This document shows positions 6,958-14,401 of a stretch of 15,700 bases of DNA, one piece after another. The stretch covers positions 1 to 15,700 of the forward strand of contig JBOGWV010000269.1 in the NCBI GenBank assembly GCA_050693975.1. The letters run 5' to 3'. The translations under genes and the position numbers were made by a program. This DNA is from WHSV01 sp050693975 (GTDB taxonomy: Bacteria; Actinomycetota; CADDZG01; WHSQ01). The notes beneath the pieces are model-generated. The model saw nothing but the letters and a program-made list of their open reading frames with translations. It was not told the origin of the DNA and did no database searches. Numbering within the stretch: the stretch's first letter is position 1; the number at the start of each line of letters is the position of its first letter.

Positions 6958-8235
6958 GTGAGCCATCAACTGGCAGTGACCGCGATGGCGGAGGTTCTTC
7001 CCGGTCGCATGGAGGAGGTTCGCCGGATCCTCAAGTCATTCACGAACGGCGACCAAACGACCGGCACGCTTGCGTTCAGCAAGATCCCCACGGTCCACTT
7101 CGCCCGCCTGTTCACGATCGAGGAAACGAGCGATCTCGACGGAAATCCTCTGCCGGGGCGCCTCGTCTTCATGAGCGACATCGACGCGCCGCTGGACAAG
7201 TACGTGGATGACCTTTTCGAGGCTGGAGGTGATGCGCTCGACGGGGCTTTCGAATGCTGCGAGGGGTTCCCGGCCACACGACCTTTGACGAACGCAGATC
7301 GCGCCGCCTTCCTACGACACCACATGGTCGAGCCTGCAGCGATGTACGTGAACACGGTCGGCCGCACCGCCGAGCAGGTGCATCAGGAAGCCGAACTCCG
7401 CAACGCCATCGAGGGATTCCTCGATCGTCCCGAACACGACTTCTCACAACTCGGTGCCCGCGAGGTCCAGGCTCGCATTCGTGACTACGTGGAGAGTCAG
7501 GAGGGAGTGCGCTGGTCAAGGATTCCCGCCGCAAGTCCCAGCCCGGCCTGGAGATTCAGGGAGATCCTCCATCTCGTTGCGGTACCCCTGCTGCTCCTGG
7601 TCCTGTTGCCCGTGTTGATCGTCGTTCTGCCGATCTGGATCGTGCTCATTCGCCTTCACGAACTCCGGGACGCATCGAGCAGCGAGAAGCCGGATGAAGG
7701 GCGCGTGCAAGAGCTTGCAGCACTCGAGGACCACATCGTGCAGAACCAGTTCACCGCTATGGGCCACATGAAGCCGGGACCGGTCCGGCGCTTGACGACG
7801 ATTGCCCTCCTCCGGCTTGCGAATTATGGGACGAGGCACATCTTCAACCGGGGTCGCCTCACCGGCGTCAAGACGATTCACTTCGCGCGCTGGGTGTTTC
7901 TCGATGACAAGAAACGTTTGGTATTCGTTAGCAACTACGACGGAAGCCTCGAGAGCTACATGGATGACTTCATCGACAAAGTGGCTTGGGGGCTCAATGC
8001 AATCTTCAGCAACGGAGTCGGGTACCCCAAAACCAGCTGGCTGGTGCGCGGCGGAGCCACCAACGAGCAGATGTTCAAGGACTTCCTGAGGGTGCGGCAG
8101 CTCCCCACAGAGTTCTGGTACTCGGCGTATCCGCAGCTAACCGCACAGAACATCGAGAACAACGCACACATAAGAGCGGGCCTCTTCGCCAACTTGAACG
8201 AGCGCGAGGCCGAGGAATGGCTTCGACGCCTATGA
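6958..8235 (+). CDS. Duplicated-domain membrane-anchored protein of unknown function
   Basis: 425 residues from a GTG at 6958; the ribosome site is weak. Two related soluble domains flank a hydrophobic segment (about 201-231, rich in Leu and Val). Domain one (about 1-150) has IPTVHFARLFTI, RLVFMSDIDAPLDKYVDDL and a GFP at 103-105; domain two (about 255-420) has IHFARWVFLDD, RLVFVSNYDGSLESYMDDF and a GYP. The shared pattern is HFAR, a beta strand RLVF-S-D, then a helix with Y-DD. I do not know a named function. The strand/helix pattern resembles ferredoxin-like alpha-beta barrels, the fold also used by DyP peroxidases and chlorite dismutases, but that is inference. The last residues WYSAYPQLTAQNI look conserved-like. 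The gene overlaps the DyP peroxidase gene, so it probably works with it at the membrane. Confidence 0.88.
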   Translation: MSHQLAVTAMAEVLPGRMEEVRRILKSFTNGDQTTGTLAFSKIPTVHFARLFTIEETSDLDGNPLPGRLVFMSDIDAPLDKYVDDLFEAGGDALDGAFECCEGFPATRPLTNADRAAFLRHHMVEPAAMYVNTVGRTAEQVHQEAELRNAIEGFLDRPEHDFSQLGAREVQARIRDYVESQEGVRWSRIPAASPSPAWRFREILHLVAVPLLLLVLLPVLIVVLPIWIVLIRLHELRDASSSEKPDEGRVQELAALEDHIVQNQFTAMGHMKPGPVRRLTTIALLRLANYGTRHIFNRGRLTGVKTIHFARWVFLDDKKRLVFVSNYDGSLESYMDDFIDKVAWGLNAIFSNGVGYPKTSWLVRGGATNEQMFKDFLRVRQLPTEFWYSAYPQLTAQNIENNAHIRAGLFANLNEREAEEWLRRL

Positions 8236-9638
8236 GCGCGGCCCTGGAACTCAACGACATTCAGGGGCTGGTCGTCCGAGGATACGGAAACCTCAAGACC
8301 GCAAAATTCTTGCTACTCGGCATCCACGACGCTCCGGCGGCAAGACGCTGGCTGATGAGCGTCACGGGCCTGCTTACGCCGGCAGATACGCGACCCGAGC
8401 GCGCCGCCGTCAACGTCGCGTTCACCGCTGAGGGGCTGGGCAAACTCGGTGTGCCACCCGATGCGATCCGGGGGTTCTCCTTCGAATTCCGGGACGGAAT
8501 GACGAGTTCACACCGGAGCCGCGTGCTCGGCGACCTCGAGGACAGCACGCCCGAGAGGTGGGTGTGGGGAGGCCCCTCGACCGGCGGAATCGACGTCCTT
8601 ATGCTGTTGTACGCCCGCGATGCCGACGAGCTCGAGCTCCTGATCGCCGACGTGAACCGGGAGCGCTCCGGCGTAGCCGAGGTCGCCACGCTTGAAACCG
8701 TCCCACTGACCGACCGGGAGCACTTCGGCTTCCACGACGGCGTCTCTCAGCCCGCCATCGAGGGATTGGGTAGGGCCGACTCACCCTCGAACACGATCAG
8801 GGCCGGGGAATTCATCCTCGGCTACCTCAACGAGTACGGGCTCCTTGCGGATAGCCCCACGCTCGATCGGTCGGCCGATCCAACCGGTCTGCTGCCCGTC
8901 AGTCCCCAAGGAAACGGCACAACCGACCTTGGCAAGAACGGCAGCTACCTCGTCGTGCGCCAGCTGGTCCAGGACGTGCCCGGCTTCTGGAGCTTCGTCG
9001 ACCGCGCCGCTCAGGCGCTCGATGGGGATGGCCATGATGGTGACCCGGTTGAACTTGCCGCCAAGATGATGGGACGGTGGCCGAGCGGTGCCCCGCTGGT
9101 CAGCTCGCCGGATCGAGACGATCCCGCGTTGAGTGACGAGAACGATTTCGCCTATCACCACCTGGATCCGCACGGCCATCGCTGCCCCAAGGGCTCCCAC
9201 GTTCGCAGAGCCCACCCTCGTGACTCTCTAGATCCCGACCCCGGGTCCGGCAAGTCGATCGCCATCGGCAAACGACACCGCATTCTGAGACGGGGCCGGC
9301 AGTTTGGAAGCTGGGTCTCGCCCCTTGCATCGACCGGGGAGCGCGGAGCCGACGACGACGAGCGCGGCCTCTACTTCATGTGCCTGAACGCGAACCTCGC
9401 TCGTCAGTTCGAGTTCGTGCAGCACACGTGGATCAACAACCCGAAGTTCGACGGGCTCTACGATGACGCCGACCCGGTCGTGGCCACGCGCTCGACGACG
9501 GGGAAATCGTTCTCCCTTCCGGCGGCACCGGTCCGGCGGCGCGTCACGGGGGTTCCTTCGTTTGTGACCGTGCGCGGTGGGGCTTACTTCTTCCTCCCAG
9601 GGATTCGGGCCGTTCGCTATCTGGCGAGCCTGGGATGA
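8217..9638 (+). CDS. DyP-type heme peroxidase
   Basis: 473 residues from the ATG at 8217, which has GAGG 7 nt upstream; the ATG at 8232, overlapping the previous stop as ATGA, is the alternative. DyP peroxidases bind heme b and use H2O2 or organic hydroperoxides to oxidise varied substrates. The hallmark GxxDG motif is present as GFHDG (171-175) with the distal acid Asp174. His328 in KGSHVRRAHPR is the likely proximal heme ligand, and an arginine in RHRILRRG (353-360) the distal arginine. The C-terminal GLYFMCLNANLARQFEFVQ region is typical. No Tat signal is seen, so it is probably cytoplasmic or associated with its membrane-anchored neighbour. Its length and QGLVVRGYG start fit the longer DyP classes. 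It is coupled to both neighbours by overlaps; in this setting lipid hydroperoxides are plausible substrates, but that is inferred. Confidence 0.95.
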   Translation: MASTPMSAALELNDIQGLVVRGYGNLKTAKFLLLGIHDAPAARRWLMSVTGLLTPADTRPERAAVNVAFTAEGLGKLGVPPDAIRGFSFEFRDGMTSSHRSRVLGDLEDSTPERWVWGGPSTGGIDVLMLLYARDADELELLIADVNRERSGVAEVATLETVPLTDREHFGFHDGVSQPAIEGLGRADSPSNTIRAGEFILGYLNEYGLLADSPTLDRSADPTGLLPVSPQGNGTTDLGKNGSYLVVRQLVQDVPGFWSFVDRAAQALDGDGHDGDPVELAAKMMGRWPSGAPLVSSPDRDDPALSDENDFAYHHLDPHGHRCPKGSHVRRAHPRDSLDPDPGSGKSIAIGKRHRILRRGRQFGSWVSPLASTGERGADDDERGLYFMCLNANLARQFEFVQHTWINNPKFDGLYDDADPVVATRSTTGKSFSLPAAPVRRRVTGVPSFVTVRGGAYFFLPGIRAVRYLASLG

Positions 9639-11533
9639 AGCAATGGATCAACGACGTCCTGGTGAAGCTCATCACTCTCGAACGCCGTATCGATCCCTTG
9701 TTCCGCGACGGCTTCGACAGGATCTTTCAGAAGCCGGTATCGAGAGTCGTGCAGGGGTTGATCAATCTCCGCCGTTCCAACGATCATCTGCAGCTCGCCG
9801 AGGAGCGGATCCTGCCCCACGAGCAGCAGATCACCGCCGAGATCATCGAGGCCATGTCGACCTTTCTGCGAACCCGGTACGCACCGGGCGAGGCACAGCG
9901 CGCCGGCAACACCAAGACCTACGGGGTTGTCCGGGGGACCTTCGAGGTATTGGAGGACATACCGAAGGCAATGAGAGTTGGGGTGTTCGCCGAAGCCCGC
10001 AGCTTCCCGACCTGGGTTCGATTCGCCGGTCCCGGCCCCCTTGCTCCCCCCGACATCGAAGACAACGGGATCCTCAGCATCGGAATCAAGCTCATGGGAG
10101 TCGAGGGCGAGAAGCTCATCGACGACGAAAAGTGGACCCAGGACTTCACGGGCATCAGCGCGCCGACCTTCACCACTCCCAACATCGCCGAGAACCTCAA
10201 GTTGCAGAGGCGCATTCTGGACGGCACGCCGATCCTGTATTTCCTGAGCCCCTTTGACTCCCACCTGCTGGACGGGATCATGCAAGCTCTCTACGCGCGC
10301 ACCCACTCCAGCCCCCTGGAAGCTCCCTATTTCGGCTGCGTCGCCTACCTACTCGGAGAGGGCCAAGCGATGCACTACTCGATCAGGCCGCGCTCAACCC
10401 ATAAGTCGAAGACTCCGCGCAGCTTCCCCGACGACTACCTGCGCGACGCAATGGCGAGAACGCTTCGAGAAAGGGAAGTCGTATTCGACTTCATGATCCA
10501 ACTGCAGACCGATCCCCACCGGATGCCTATCGAGAATGCCTCTGTCGAGTGGCCCGAGCGACTCTCGCCTCCCGTCGCGGTCGCCCGGCTCCGTCTGCCG
10601 GTCCAGACCTTCGATTCCTCTGAACAATTAGCGCTCGCGGACAACCTTTCGTTCAACACGTGGCATTGCCTTCCGCAGCACCGTCCCCTCGGCAACCAGA
10701 ACCGGACGCGCAAGACCCTGTACCTGGTGCTCTCAGAGCTTCGCCAGTCGATGAACGCGTCGCAAAGACTGGAGCCAACCGGCGATGAGGTGTTCCCCGA
10801 CGAATCGGTCCAGCCGGACGAGGCATCCGTCAATACCGCCGAAGCCTGGAATTGGAAAGGAGATGACATGCGTGAGGAGAGAGCCCACCGGCATAGCGGA
10901 GCGGCACTGATACTTAGTGGCGTCGCCTTTGCTTTGTTCATGCTTCTGCATCCCTACGACGAGCTGGCGGGGGTCCACGGGCCCCACAGCGCAACCTGGA
11001 TTCCCTCTCACACCTTTCATTTCCTTGGAGCGCTGCTCGCGCTCTTCGGATTGCTGGAGGTGCGCGATCGCTGGCTGTCCGACTCCACTTGGAAGGAGAA
11101 GCTCGCCTTCGGCGCGGCCTTCACCGGCACCGCCATGTTCGTCGGCACCGGAATGATCACCGCGTTTCTGTGGCCCGCCATCGCGGAGCACGTTCCTTCC
11201 TTTGTCCGAGCGGACGGCCCGATGTTCACGGACGTGCTCGCATCCGGCGCGATCACTGTGACCTACATCTTTCTGGTAGTCGGCTACGTGTCTCTGGCGA
11301 TCGTCCTTCGACGGTCCGGAGCGATCTCCATCACCGACACCCTGCTGCTCGTTGTGGGTGTGCTTCTCTTCAGTGCGCCCGTTGAACCACTGGGCCCTGC
11401 CCCTTGGATTCTGCGCGTTGCCGGAGGCATCGTCTTCGGTGCGGGGCTGGCTCGATTGGGTTTGGTGCTTCGGTCGAGCAGACACGCCGTCGAATCCGGC
11501 CTGCAGCCCGCCGCGGCGAGACAGCCCTCATGA
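9635..11533 (+). CDS. Catalase-related heme protein fused to a multi-helix membrane domain
   Basis: 632 residues in one open frame, starting at an ATGA overlap with the DyP gene. Residues about 85-385 match the small catalase-related family that includes allene oxide synthases: GVVRGTFEVLEDIP (97-110), WVRFAGPGPLAPPD (127-140), SIGIKLMGV, then QTDPHRMPIE and HRPLGNQNR. The proximal motif RxxxY is kept as R359-KTL-Y363, so heme can be bound. By hand alignment the distal catalytic His is Asn92 and the distal Asn is Ser175, arguing against ordinary catalase activity and for hydroperoxide rearrangement or a structural role. Residues 412-632 form about six hydrophobic helices with HPYDEL and WIPSHTFHF motifs; family not known to me. 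A strong internal ribosome site could also produce this part alone. Fusion of a soluble heme domain to a membrane domain is unusual for this family. Confidence 0.88.
   Translation: MKQWINDVLVKLITLERRIDPLFRDGFDRIFQKPVSRVVQGLINLRRSNDHLQLAEERILPHEQQITAEIIEAMSTFLRTRYAPGEAQRAGNTKTYGVVRGTFEVLEDIPKAMRVGVFAEARSFPTWVRFAGPGPLAPPDIEDNGILSIGIKLMGVEGEKLIDDEKWTQDFTGISAPTFTTPNIAENLKLQRRILDGTPILYFLSPFDSHLLDGIMQALYARTHSSPLEAPYFGCVAYLLGEGQAMHYSIRPRSTHKSKTPRSFPDDYLRDAMARTLREREVVFDFMIQLQTDPHRMPIENASVEWPERLSPPVAVARLRLPVQTFDSSEQLALADNLSFNTWHCLPQHRPLGNQNRTRKTLYLVLSELRQSMNASQRLEPTGDEVFPDESVQPDEASVNTAEAWNWKGDDMREERAHRHSGAALILSGVAFALFMLLHPYDELAGVHGPHSATWIPSHTFHFLGALLALFGLLEVRDRWLSDSTWKEKLAFGAAFTGTAMFVGTGMITAFLWPAIAEHVPSFVRADGPMFTDVLASGAITVTYIFLVVGYVSLAIVLRRSGAISITDTLLLVVGVLLFSAPVEPLGPAPWILRVAGGIVFGAGLARLGLVLRSSRHAVESGLQPAAARQPS
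10856..10870 (+). promoter_or_regulatory. Strong internal ribosome binding site and ATG within the catalase-membrane fusion
   Basis: AAAGGAG (10856-10862), 5 nt before an in-frame ATG (10868), lies exactly at the junction between the catalase-like part and the membrane part. It is stronger than the site for the full-length start at 9635. It would yield a free 221-residue membrane protein from 10868 to 11533. Either two genes have fused through loss of a stop codon, or both forms are made. A single-base sequencing error that removed a stop cannot be excluded. Confidence 0.6.
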
Positions 11534-11579
11534 CCAATCCAAGTCTTGCGTACACCGGTCGAATTGAAGGGAGCTAGTC

Positions 11580-13370
11580 ATGGGTTTGTTCTCGCGGGTG
11601 TGGACCTCGTCCGCCAACCGGCTCGACAACCGATTTCATTGGGACCGAATGCCTCGGCCTCTGGGGATCTACACGCTGGCAGGGCTTCGCAACCTCTACC
11701 GGCAAAAGAACCTCTACGACACTAGAACGACGTCACCAACCACTGAAGGGATCGAGAAGGAGGAGCCTCCCGAGAACCTCAACGTTCGCACGCTCGACGG
11801 CAGCTACAACGACCTGAGCGATCCGGCCATGGGGAGCATCGGGAACCGCTTCGGCCGCAACGTCCCCATCGACCGGACGCATCCGGAGAAGGAACCCGAA
11901 GTCCTCGAGCCGAATCCTCGGCTCATCAGCCGCAAGCTACTGACCCGCACTGAGTTCATCCCCGCCACAACGCTGAACGTTCTCGCGGGAGCCTGGCTGC
12001 AGTTCGAGGTTCACGACTGGTTCAGCCACGGCAAGAACGAGCCGGAGAACCCCTGGAAGGTCGAGCTCGAGGAAGACGATCCTTGGCCGGAGGATCCGAT
12101 GAAGATTCAGCGCACGCGCCGGGACCCGACCTCGGACCTCGACGAGGACACTCCACCCACCTATGTCACCGACGACAGCCACTGGTGGGATGGGTCCCAG
12201 ATCTACGGGAGCACACGCGAGTTCGCAGACAAGCTTCGCTCGCACGAAGACGGGAAGCTGCGACTCGATTCATCGGGGCTGCTCCCGAAGGACCTCGAAG
12301 AGGGACTCGACCTCACCGGAGTGGCGGGGAACTTCTGGATCGGACTCGGACTGCTGCACACGCTCTTCTCTCTCGAGCACAACGCGATTTGTGATCGCCT
12401 GCACGGCGCCTATCCGACCTGGTCCGATCAGAAGCTCTACGACCATGCCCGCCTGATCAACGCCGCACTGATGGCAAAGATTCACACGGTCGAGTGGACG
12501 CCCGGCATCATCGCCCACAAGACGACACAGCTGGCCATGAACGCCAACTGGTGGGGTCTGATGGGAGAGCGCTTTACCAAACGCTTCGGACGGCTCGGGT
12601 CGAGCGAGATCCTCAGCGGTATCCCCGGCGCTCCCACCAAGCACTACGGGGTGCCCTACTCGCTCACCGAAGAGTTCGTAGCCGTCTACCGAATGCACCC
12701 CCTTCTCCCCGACGAGTTCACGTTCCGCTCCCTAGAAGACGACCACGTGCTGCAGGAGAGAACTTTTCGCGAGGTGGGGGCGCTCGAGACCAGAACCCGA
12801 CTCGAGGAAATGGGCATGGCAAACGCGTTGTACTCGTTCGGAATCGCCCATCCGGGGGCGATCACGCTGCACAACTACCCTCGCTTCTTGCAGGACTTCA
12901 AACAACCGGGGGGAACCTCGGTCGACCTCGCGGCCATCGACGTCATGCGGGTCCGCGAGCGAGGCGTGCCGCGCTACAACGAATTCCGAAGGCTCTGGCA
13001 TCTGAAGCCCGCGGACTCGTTCGAGGATCTGACCAAGGACGCAGCAAAGGCCGAGGAACTGAGCAGTCTTTACGGCGGCGACATCGAAAGGCTCGATTTG
13101 ATGATCGGGCTCTACGCGGAGCCGCTCCCGAAGGGCTTCGGATTCAGCGACACCGCCTTTCGTGTCTTCGTGCTCATGGCGTCACGCCGCCTCAACAGCG
13201 ACCGCTTCTTCACCGTCGACTACCGCTCGGAGGTCTACACGCAAGAGGGCATCGAGTGGGTTGGAAATACGACGATGATCGACGTGCTGCTCAGGCACTA
13301 TCCGCAACTCGAGCCAGCCCTCAAAGGAGTGCAGAACGGCTTCTCACCATGGAGAAGGGTAGCGCTGTAG
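11580..13370 (+). CDS. Fatty acid alpha-dioxygenase (cyclooxygenase/animal heme peroxidase superfamily)
   Basis: 596 residues; AAGGGAG lies 6 nt before the ATG. Alpha-dioxygenases bind heme and insert O2 at C2 of fatty acids, giving 2-hydroperoxy acids that can lose CO2 to become aldehydes one carbon shorter. The key residues are all visible: distal His145 in EVHDW, the SHWWDGSQIYGS block (200-211), the LLHTLFSLEHNAICD helix (258-272), His302 and Thr307 in KIHTVEWT (the carboxylate-binding pair in plant enzymes), radical Tyr370 and proximal heme ligand His373 in VYRMHPLLPDEF, and Arg542 in SDRFFT as the likely carboxylate arginine. Length is close to the plant enzymes (about 640). No signal peptide is seen; the N-terminal hydrophobic and basic region may touch membranes. 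It is the last gene of the heme-enzyme group, 46 bp after the fusion gene. Family assignment is firm; substrate chain length is unknown. Confidence 0.93.
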   Translation: MGLFSRVWTSSANRLDNRFHWDRMPRPLGIYTLAGLRNLYRQKNLYDTRTTSPTTEGIEKEEPPENLNVRTLDGSYNDLSDPAMGSIGNRFGRNVPIDRTHPEKEPEVLEPNPRLISRKLLTRTEFIPATTLNVLAGAWLQFEVHDWFSHGKNEPENPWKVELEEDDPWPEDPMKIQRTRRDPTSDLDEDTPPTYVTDDSHWWDGSQIYGSTREFADKLRSHEDGKLRLDSSGLLPKDLEEGLDLTGVAGNFWIGLGLLHTLFSLEHNAICDRLHGAYPTWSDQKLYDHARLINAALMAKIHTVEWTPGIIAHKTTQLAMNANWWGLMGERFTKRFGRLGSSEILSGIPGAPTKHYGVPYSLTEEFVAVYRMHPLLPDEFTFRSLEDDHVLQERTFREVGALETRTRLEEMGMANALYSFGIAHPGAITLHNYPRFLQDFKQPGGTSVDLAAIDVMRVRERGVPRYNEFRRLWHLKPADSFEDLTKDAAKAEELSSLYGGDIERLDLMIGLYAEPLPKGFGFSDTAFRVFVLMASRRLNSDRFFTVDYRSEVYTQEGIEWVGNTTMIDVLLRHYPQLEPALKGVQNGFSPWRRVAL

Positions 13371-13376
13371 GTCCGG

Positions 13377-13526
13377 CTAGAAGACCGAGATAAACAGCAC
13401 GCGTAACAGGACCAGGGCCAGGAGCAGGGGCCAGGTTGCCACGATGACGAAGCCGATCCTCAGGAAGAAGTTCCGAGTTCCCGTGACTATAGGGATGGGT
13501 GGCATCGGCGCGTGACGAGTGGCCAT
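13377..13526 (-). CDS. Small single-helix membrane protein, 49 residues
   Basis: The ATG at 13526 is preceded by GGAGG with 7-nt spacing. The first 17 residues are proline-rich and polar (MATRHAPMPPIPIV start), then RNFFLR precedes one hydrophobic helix (about 24-49) that runs to the C-terminus (ISVF). A longer in-frame reading is open upstream, but its product is arginine-rich and lacks a ribosome site. It ends 6 bp from the dioxygenase stop on the opposite strand. No family is recognised. Small tail-anchored proteins often bind membrane enzymes; nothing here shows a partner. Confidence 0.5.
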   Translation of the reverse strand: MATRHAPMPPIPIVTGTRNFFLRIGFVIVATWPLLLALVLLRVLFISVF

Positions 13527-13741
13527 GGAGCTTCCTCCGTCGCGAAGGGAGAAGCGGACCAAGCGTTCTTGCCCGGGCACCCGCAAGTCAAACTCATCGT
13601 GAGGACAAATTGCCGTTTTGTGATGGCGGAAGAATCCAGACCTAGCAAAAGGGACGATTCGGTCTCGTCTTGCGCGCCTCTGAGCCCGAGTCCATAGTGA
13701 TCGAGCGATCTCCATCGGAAGATGACAGGAGCTTGAGCTCG
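13527..13741. other. Divergent intergenic region, 215 bp
   Basis: No convincing gene is seen: frames open here give arginine/serine-rich products. It must hold promoters for the 49-residue gene and the DUF998-like pair. A short inverted repeat ACAAA-N7-TTTGT (13605-13621) in the locally AT-richer stretch is the only symmetric element noted. Confidence 0.4.
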
Positions 13742-14401
13742 ATGAAGAGAACGACTGCTCCGCCTGCCGGCGGGGCCGTAGAGCGACCCGCGCATCGAGC
13801 CACCGGAGCCTCGCTCATCGCCCTCATCTTGGTGTTGATGTGCTTCGGCGCCGTGATGCTGCTCCACGTCCTGCGCGGTGAGATCGACCCGCTTCGCCAG
13901 GTGATGAGCGAGTACGCCAACGGGTCGCACGGCCTGATCATGACGGTGGTGTTCTATGGCTTCGGCCTGTCCTCGCTTGCGCTTGCGTTTCGGCTGCGCC
14001 GGGCCATCGATCTCGAGGGAGTCACAAGGCTGTTCCCCGGGCTGCTTGCGGCGGCCGGTGTATGCCTGATCGCCTCGGGGATCTTCGAGGTCGAGCGAGC
14101 CCTCGTTCCCGACTCGCTGGAAGAGGTGATCCACAGCAACGCTTCGGTGGTGGCCTTCGTGCTGTTGATTGCCTCGATGCTGCTGTTCTCCTATGCCTGC
14201 ACAGGCGATGACCGATGGTGGACGTTTCGATGGACGTCGACGGCAATCGCCCTGAGCGCCGCGGCTGCAGCCATGGCCACGCCACTGACCGCTCAAACCG
14301 GGTGGTCGGGATTGGTTCAGCGGCTGCTCAGTCTCACCGTCCTGCTGTGGTTCCTGCTCACCGCTCTGCGCGTCCGAGGGAAAAGATTCAGCTCGACCTG
14401 A
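13742..14401 (+). CDS. DUF998-like integral membrane protein (first of tandem pair)
   Basis: 219 residues from the ATG at 13742, which has AGGAG 10 nt upstream; in-frame TTG (13670) and GTG (13697) starts would add polar residues and lack ribosome sites. About six hydrophobic helices are expected. The loop after helix 1 carries the DUF998 hallmark, here MSEYANG followed by SHGLIM, and a second conserved piece reads SGIFEVERALVPDS, then EVIHSNAS. The function of the family is unknown. The gene ends inside the next one, which encodes a related protein, so the pair likely arose by duplication and may form a heteromer. Its position between the heme-enzyme group and an enoyl reductase hints at lipid or membrane work, but only by location. 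Confidence 0.8.
   Translation: MKRTTAPPAGGAVERPAHRATGASLIALILVLMCFGAVMLLHVLRGEIDPLRQVMSEYANGSHGLIMTVVFYGFGLSSLALAFRLRRAIDLEGVTRLFPGLLAAAGVCLIASGIFEVERALVPDSLEEVIHSNASVVAFVLLIASMLLFSYACTGDDRWWTFRWTSTAIALSAAAAAMATPLTAQTGWSGLVQRLLSLTVLLWFLLTALRVRGKRFSST

Noticed and set aside
7986..8216. Extension of the DyP peroxidase frame upstream to 7986
   Set aside because: It overlaps the well-supported 425-residue gene and adds no DyP sequence; the ATG at 8217 has a ribosome site.
13670..13741. Upstream TTG/GTG starts for the first DUF998-like gene
   Set aside because: No ribosome site precedes them and the added residues are polar; the ATG at 13742 has AGGAG upstream.
13487..14296. Long minus-strand open frame of 269 codons
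   Set aside because: It is antisense to the DUF998-like gene; the product is rich in His, Gln and Arg with no family pattern, as expected for an opposite-strand shadow in high-GC DNA.
14375..14401. Programmed -1 frameshift joining the two DUF998-like genes
   Set aside because: GGGAAAAG looks slippery, but the zero-frame codons (GGG AAA) are not set in a standard X-XXY-YYZ heptamer and the stop is not positioned to favour it; reinitiation is simpler.
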